Shown here in pieces: positions 59,416 through 64,000 of a stretch of 64,000 bases of DNA. Under the pieces are notes generated by a model that saw nothing but the letters and a program-made list of their open reading frames with translations, had not been told where the DNA came from and made no database searches. The DNA comes from CATQHP01 sp965214915 (GTDB lineage: Bacteria; Acidobacteriota; Terriglobia; Bryobacterales; UBA6623): the NCBI GenBank assembly GCA_965214915.1, contig CBDCCP010000003.1:620001-684000 (forward strand). Reading direction: 5' to 3'. The first letter of the stretch is position 1. Every line of letters begins with the position of its first letter. The translations under genes and the position numbers were made by a program.

Positions 59416-62400
59416 CTAAATTCCCTTAGCCGGGCTGAAGTTGGTGTACTTCCCAACTGAAATTCGACGAGAGCGAAATGTTGCGAGGACGCCGCGGCGC
59501 CGCAAAATCGAACGATCGGGTTTCGGTTTGCTGAGTTCTGCAAGGGCCAGCAGCGATCTTATCGACGCAGCGTCGAGCGGACGCTCCCAGAGCGACCATG
59601 TAAACAAGGGGCCATCCCCGTGATCCGCCCAAGCAGTTGTGGTTAGCTTCGCTCCACGCGGGGCTGAGGGGAACATAACGAGAGCACGGTAGGCAAGCAG
59701 GTTGGCCATCCACTCCGTGCGGCTCTCGTTGCCGGGCGCCGTAGGGTTTCGGTCCATCAAGGCATAGCGGCGGTCTTCGACTGGATCCCAGCGCATGGAG
59801 AGCTTTTCGTCGGGGTACGTCCATGGAGCGAACAGCGTCGCCGCAATTTTATCGCTGTCAACAACGTCCATGAGGCTCCCTGCTGTTTGCAGAAAAAACA
59901 GCCCGCCAGACCCAATGATGAAACAAAACGGCGTTGCTTGAACAACCTTATCCTTTTTGTTGATGCAGGCGTCACTGGCGAATGCCGCCAGAAAATCCAG
60001 CGGTTCTCGGTCATGGAAATTTGCATCTTCGAAAAAAGCTGCGGCATGGTCGTTGCGATATTCATTGGCCGTGCAATCAATGCGCTTGCCAATGGCAAGT
60101 TCCGGGCTAGGCACGGCATTCTTCAGGGTTTGCAGCCACTCTTTGCGTTTCTCTTGGACAATCTTTTCGAGCGGCTCGATTTTGACTTTCATCTCAGCTT
60201 TGCGCTCGTTTCCGCGTAGACCGAGCTTTTTGATAGCTTCTCTGGCTTTCTTAGCTGCCGTCTTTGCTTGATCAAACTCTTTCTGTGTGTCCTTGCGCCG
60301 CTGTTTGTCGCCGGCAGAGATCGTCCGCCCGCGGAGCGCATCCTCGATGACACTTGCGAACTCGTCCTTATCTAACTTGCCGACTCCCGTGATTACCGGC
60401 TGCCAAGTCGCGGAGCGGCACCAATGCAGCTTGGCTCCGCCATAGCCCTTTTGCTGCAAGACCGCGAGTGTTCCGAGCGCGGCTAGAAAACCGAGCGGAT
60501 TGGCTCCGTCGATTCCGCTGAGAACGATTTTCTCGTCGGGAGCAGCCAATTGTCCGGCGCGCGGTTGCCGATTCGACGGACGTAACGGCTCCGGCTCGGA
60601 CTGCTCGTTGGCATTGGAGAACGCGCTTCCGTACCAGTCACCCAGGCGAAGCATCGTCTCGAGGTAGGCCAGCCCCCACCATCCATAGCGCCGCGTGAGC
60701 AGCCAGAAACGCTCCGAGACGCCCGATGCGGCATGGTGCGGGGCGCCGGCGTTCCTGCGATTGTCCGCCGAGAATTCGATTGGAATCCCGAGATGCTCAC
60801 CGGAAACGGCGGGAGGGTCGGAATCCCGACAGACGGGCGCGAAGGGCCTTGCGTGGCCGTGGTGGCTGGCGATCAGGTGGCCGACAAGATCGGCTTGGCC
60901 GCCGGTAGCCGAAAAGTCAACGTAACGCTCGGCCAATTGCCAGGAAAGCATCTCGTGCCGAAAGTCTTTGGGGTATCGGGCCGCGTCGCGAATCGCCTGC
61001 CGTCGAGCGGGCGAGGCGGGGATGGATGCGGATTTCGCCAGGGGCGCCCCACCGGCAGCGGCCGCAGGCTCATCGCCCTGATGAAGCAATACCTGAAAGC
61101 GCTCATCCAGCTTGCCCGCGTCGTGCCAAGAGGCTGCGCGTCGAAGCGACTCATGGAAACGTCGTTCAATACAGCGCTCGATGATCTTTTCTACGGCGCC
61201 GACCACCATCGCCGTATGCTCGACAATGGAAATCTCCCGGCCGGCAGCGGATGACAGATCGTCATCGTCCGCGAAAAGGTCGGGTTCGCGGCGGTCGAGC
61301 TTGGCCGCCTTGGCGAAGAGCACGAGTCCGCCGGCGGGATGGCTCTCAATCGAATAGGACGATCCAAGATCGGCAAGCAACCTTTGAATCTCGCCCAAAG
61401 GCGCGGCAGGTTCTTCTTCGGGGGAGGGCCGGTAAGCTCTTGCCGCCTCGATCGCCTCGCCCAGGGCTTCGCGAGCATCGCGGTCCCAGTCGGGGCTTTC
61501 TTCCGTGAGATCGAACAATTCTTTGAACGGTTCATAAGCAAGCCAGGGCTCCAGGATTTTGCGGTTCAGGCGTAACGCCGCGCCCTTGCCGCTTTCCCGG
61601 CGGGACGGCTCCCATAGATCGAGTTGCCGTTTGCCCATGGCGGCGCCCGGTTCGGTTTCCTTTTGGCCGAGTCCGTCCATGCCGTAGTCGGCGGGAAGAA
61701 TCATGACATCGTTCGGAAAGATCTCCGAGGAGTCGCGGCATATTTTCGAGCGGTCGCGTCCGCGCCAAGCCAGCACTGGGCGGATTCTCTCGCGGTCGGG
61801 GGCGTCCATATCGACGATACCTTCCACGTCGGGGTCGGAACCGTCGGAATCGGCAGCGTTTTTCCCCAGCCATTTCTTCAACCGGAAGAGGGGAACGGAG
61901 AGCATTTCCGCAGCGTTGGGAGGGCACAGCGCCGCTATCTCATGCCACAACTGCGGTTTCTCGGGATCGAAGTCGGCGCGCCAAACGACATACGCTTCGG
62001 GCGAGCGCCGTTCCGTGCCGTGCAGGTAAAGCCTTATGTCGGGCTCCGTTGCGGGCTGCGGGGCGGTCTGACAGAGAAGGTCGAGGTGGGCGGGCAGCAG
62101 CACTGGGGCAGAGGGACGGGGCGCGAAGCAACTCTCCAAATCCTTATCTCCAAGCGTCCGATCCAGCGCTTCGAATCCGAAATCGAGCACGGTCCGCTTG
62201 CCGCCGTCGGACAAGACGCGCCAGCATTCCGCAATGGCCGTTCCGTAAACCGGGTCTTCTTGCCCCGGCTTCGTATCGCCATCGCGAATCAAGATCGCCG
62301 CGGGCGCTTCGCTGGCCTGCCCCATGCGGTTCAACCGACCGAACCGTTGCCGCAGCGCGTCCAGGCCGGCTGCTTCCGTGACCAGGGCGTCGAAGCTGAA

Positions 62401-63534
62401 GTCGGCGCCCACTTCGATGCACTGCGTAGAGACGAGCACGATGGGCTTTTCCCAATCCTCGGGTTGCGACGCCCTGAGAAACGGCTTCCAACGCTTAACC
62501 AGCCTGTCCCGCTCCAAGGGCCGCAGCCGTCCGGTCAACAGCGCCACATCGGCCTGTTCCAGAAGCTCGTTCCGCAAAAGATCGGCGATCTTGCCGGCTG
62601 TATGCACGCGGTTCACGATCACCGCAACCCGGAGTTTGCCGGCTTGCCGCACGAACTTGCTTGCGCAGCGGGCGGCTTTTTTTGGCAGCGGATCGTCTTG
62701 TCTTCCGGATTTCAGGCAAACCCATTTGGCGGGCTTCGAGGCCGACAGCCGTTGCCGCAGAAGCGGATGATCGAGGGCTTCATCCCGCTTGGCGCCCGGG
62801 AACGCACCAAGATGCGGATCCCGATCGCCATTGTTTGAAGCCGACGGCGGGGTGGCCGAAAGCATTGCAAACGCGAACGGAGTCTCGATCGGAGATTCGG
62901 CCCATGCTTGGCCCCGGTAGCTTTCGATGCGTTGAAGTGTCTGGAGAAACGGCACGGAACAGTGCGCCTCATCGAGCAGGATCAAACTATCGTGCGCCGC
63001 CAAGCCCGCGTAAATCGACGCCGTGAGTTTCCCGTGGCCGTAGCCGCGGAACAGCAGCCGGGAGCCGAGTTGATCGACCGTGGAAGAAATGACCGCGGGC
63101 TGCGAAGGCATGCGCGCCCACTGATTGCCGCGCAGGATTCCGCCGCGAAGGCGCGCCGCCGCCAAAGGCGTCTTTGTTCCGCTTACTTGCTGCATGCGTT
63201 CGGCGACTTGCTTGAGCGTATCTCCTTGAGGATTTTCGAGCTTTGCAGCGATCTCGGAAGCTCGATTGTGCGCCTCGTCCACTACGATCCGGCGGTCGAC
63301 CACAAACCATATCCGGCGCGGCGCGGTGCGTTCGTTCACAGGCCGGTCAGCTTGGGCGGCCAAGGCATAGATGGCCGCGTCGATACAGGCCGTCTTGCCT
63401 GCCGCGGTGGGCAGATCGAGAACCTGCGGCCATCGTCCGCCGGTCAGACGTTCGGCAAGCATGCGTTGCCAGGGGAAGGGTTCGTACCCCCAAAGCTCTC
63501 TGAAGAAAGCGGAGAAACCGGGCAGGTTCGTCAT
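59416..63534 (-). CDS. cas3: Type I-G Cas3 helicase-nuclease with C-terminal Cas8-like extension
   Basis: A 1372-residue protein. The N-terminal SF2 helicase has VLDLPTAAGKTACIDAAIY (Walker A, 41-48), LILLDEAHCS (188-191), MLSATPP and IVLVSTQCIEVGADFSFDAL. The HD nuclease lies C-terminal to it (VEHTAMV near 765, ASWHDAGKLDERFQ near 803, HLIASHHGH), the order known in type I-G. From about residue 1003 a further 370 residues begin VLSGIDGANPLGFLAALGTL. This resembles the start of Csx17/Cas8-like large subunits and the group I recall as the type I-G 'Cas3-extension family'. It overlaps csb2 by four bases. It degrades target DNA recruited by Cascade. Confidence 0.92.
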   Translation of the reverse strand: MTNLPGFSAFFRELWGYEPFPWQRMLAERLTGGRWPQVLDLPTAAGKTACIDAAIYALAAQADRPVNERTAPRRIWFVVDRRIVVDEAHNRASEIAAKLENPQGDTLKQVAERMQQVSGTKTPLAAARLRGGILRGNQWARMPSQPAVISSTVDQLGSRLLFRGYGHGKLTASIYAGLAAHDSLILLDEAHCSVPFLQTLQRIESYRGQAWAESPIETPFAFAMLSATPPSASNNGDRDPHLGAFPGAKRDEALDHPLLRQRLSASKPAKWVCLKSGRQDDPLPKKAARCASKFVRQAGKLRVAVIVNRVHTAGKIADLLRNELLEQADVALLTGRLRPLERDRLVKRWKPFLRASQPEDWEKPIVLVSTQCIEVGADFSFDALVTEAAGLDALRQRFGRLNRMGQASEAPAAILIRDGDTKPGQEDPVYGTAIAECWRVLSDGGKRTVLDFGFEALDRTLGDKDLESCFAPRPSAPVLLPAHLDLLCQTAPQPATEPDIRLYLHGTERRSPEAYVVWRADFDPEKPQLWHEIAALCPPNAAEMLSVPLFRLKKWLGKNAADSDGSDPDVEGIVDMDAPDRERIRPVLAWRGRDRSKICRDSSEIFPNDVMILPADYGMDGLGQKETEPGAAMGKRQLDLWEPSRRESGKGAALRLNRKILEPWLAYEPFKELFDLTEESPDWDRDAREALGEAIEAARAYRPSPEEEPAAPLGEIQRLLADLGSSYSIESHPAGGLVLFAKAAKLDRREPDLFADDDDLSSAAGREISIVEHTAMVVGAVEKIIERCIERRFHESLRRAASWHDAGKLDERFQVLLHQGDEPAAAAGGAPLAKSASIPASPARRQAIRDAARYPKDFRHEMLSWQLAERYVDFSATGGQADLVGHLIASHHGHARPFAPVCRDSDPPAVSGEHLGIPIEFSADNRRNAGAPHHAASGVSERFWLLTRRYGWWGLAYLETMLRLGDWYGSAFSNANEQSEPEPLRPSNRQPRAGQLAAPDEKIVLSGIDGANPLGFLAALGTLAVLQQKGYGGAKLHWCRSATWQPVITGVGKLDKDEFASVIEDALRGRTISAGDKQRRKDTQKEFDQAKTAAKKAREAIKKLGLRGNERKAEMKVKIEPLEKIVQEKRKEWLQTLKNAVPSPELAIGKRIDCTANEYRNDHAAAFFEDANFHDREPLDFLAAFASDACINKKDKVVQATPFCFIIGSGGLFFLQTAGSLMDVVDSDKIAATLFAPWTYPDEKLSMRWDPVEDRRYALMDRNPTAPGNESRTEWMANLLAYRALVMFPSAPRGAKLTTTAWADHGDGPLFTWSLWERPLDAASIRSLLALAELSKPKPDRSILRRRGVLATFRSRRISVGKYTNFSPAKGI

Positions 63535-64000
63535 CCCGCACACCCATCGGCAGCGGATTTGTCGAGCGGGCGGCACAACCCGTATCCGCGGTAGCGCCCC
63601 GCGCCCAGCAAGATGGGACCGCGAACCCTCTCATCGAAAATCAAAATCGCGTGGGCGTGTCGGCGAAGGCTGCCGTCCTTGCGTTCCAGTCTGGGAAACT
63701 CGTGTGCAGGCGGCGCTCCAAGATGTGCGGAAACGGGCGTGACAATCACCTCGCGCGGCGCGGGCAAACCGACGCGCTCGCAGGACCGGCGGATCATCGA
63801 CGCGACTTCGCTCTGGGAAACGCCCCTGTCTTCCGACTTCGGATGCGAATCGAAGGCGATGGGGGTGACCGTCGACCACTGCGCAGCGCCTTCGGGATGC
63901 GCCGTCCAAGTGGCTGCGCGCAGGTTGTATGCGCTGCGCGATGCGACGATTGCCTCGGTGCGCCAAACTCCCAAGCGTCCGAGCTTCAACTCGTGAACCC
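63531..64000 (-). CDS. csb2: Type I-G Cas5/Cas6-like protein Csb2 (5' part outside window)
   Basis: About 155 C-terminal residues are visible and the frame is open to the window edge. The ending ILIFDERVRGPILLGAGRYR followed by GYGLCRPLD is the family signature, and RRHAHAILIF gives the histidine-rich segment. Csb2 combines Cas5-like and Cas6-like functions: it processes the crRNA and caps its 5' handle in Cascade. The stop overlaps the cas3 ATG. The csb1 (Cas7) gene is expected further upstream. Confidence 0.88.
   Translation of the reverse strand, partial: VHELKLGRLGVWRTEAIVASRSAYNLRAATWTAHPEGAAQWSTVTPIAFDSHPKSEDRGVSQSEVASMIRRSCERVGLPAPREVIVTPVSAHLGAPPAHEFPRLERKDGSLRRHAHAILIFDERVRGPILLGAGRYRGYGLCRPLDKSAADGCAG

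Overview
The window comes from a GC-rich, Gram-negative-type bacterium. It carries lipid A synthesis (LpxD), a TonB/OmpA pair, a type IV prepilin peptidase and Tat-exported DUF1501 and Gfo/Idh/MocA proteins. A DUF6599-type secreted protein and the Gfo/Idh/MocA, PhyH and DUF1501 assortment point to Acidobacteriota, perhaps a Bryobacter/Solibacter-like lineage. That assignment is an inference from gene content. No rRNA is present.

Layout. 1-2.6 kb: zapA (cut by the window edge), a candidate 6S-like RNA, a ZapB-like coiled coil, fabF, acpP and tRNA-Leu(CAG). 2.7-9.7 kb: metabolic and exported genes (mutarotase-like, DUF488, DUF1501, Gfo/Idh/MocA, PhyH dioxygenase, SDR, ubiX). 9.8-14.2 kb: a tightly overlapping five-gene envelope operon (zinc-ribbon membrane protein, two glycosyltransferases, prepilin peptidase, lpxD). 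14.2-23.0 kb: a defence island with a DUF433/DUF5615 toxin-antitoxin pair, an orphan RHH antitoxin, a decayed lpxD tail, and a type I restriction system (HTH-HsdM fusion, half-size HsdS, HsdR). Cargo inside it is an AT-rich PD-(D/E)XK candidate, a frameshifted DUF433 joined to a DUF3800 gene, and a frameshifted metallopeptidase. 23.1-32.3 kb: a badly frameshifted GH95 fucosidase, a sugar transporter, a CPBP protease, a second Gfo/Idh/MocA protein, a pgsA-like synthase, a broken HicAB-like pair and a frameshifted DUF6599 gene. 32.4-37.4 kb: secA, an insertion sequence, then relics of a secA 5' end, a Fic gene and a copy of the 6S-candidate arm. 37.4-44.8 kb: rimO, yacG, pgpA, an NHL-type protein, cinA, ycxB-like, a nuclease relic, TonB and OmpA proteins and tRNA-Val(CAC).

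45.2-64.0 kb is a type I-G (formerly I-U) CRISPR-Cas locus. By my count it has 122 copies of a 36-bp repeat. The array is read on the minus strand away from cas4-cas1 and is split 80/42 by an IS21-family element that landed inside a spacer. Upstream on the minus strand lie csb2 (cut by the window edge), a very large cas3 with a C-terminal Cas8-like extension, cas2 and a cas4-cas1 fusion.

The recurring theme is genome scarring. Short diverged copies of gene ends (lpxD 3', secA 5', the 6S-candidate 3' arm, a DUF488 5' end, a nuclease 5' end) lie near accessory genes. Homopolymer indels break several non-core genes. Related spacers occur repeatedly in the array, suggesting repeated sampling of the same phage families.
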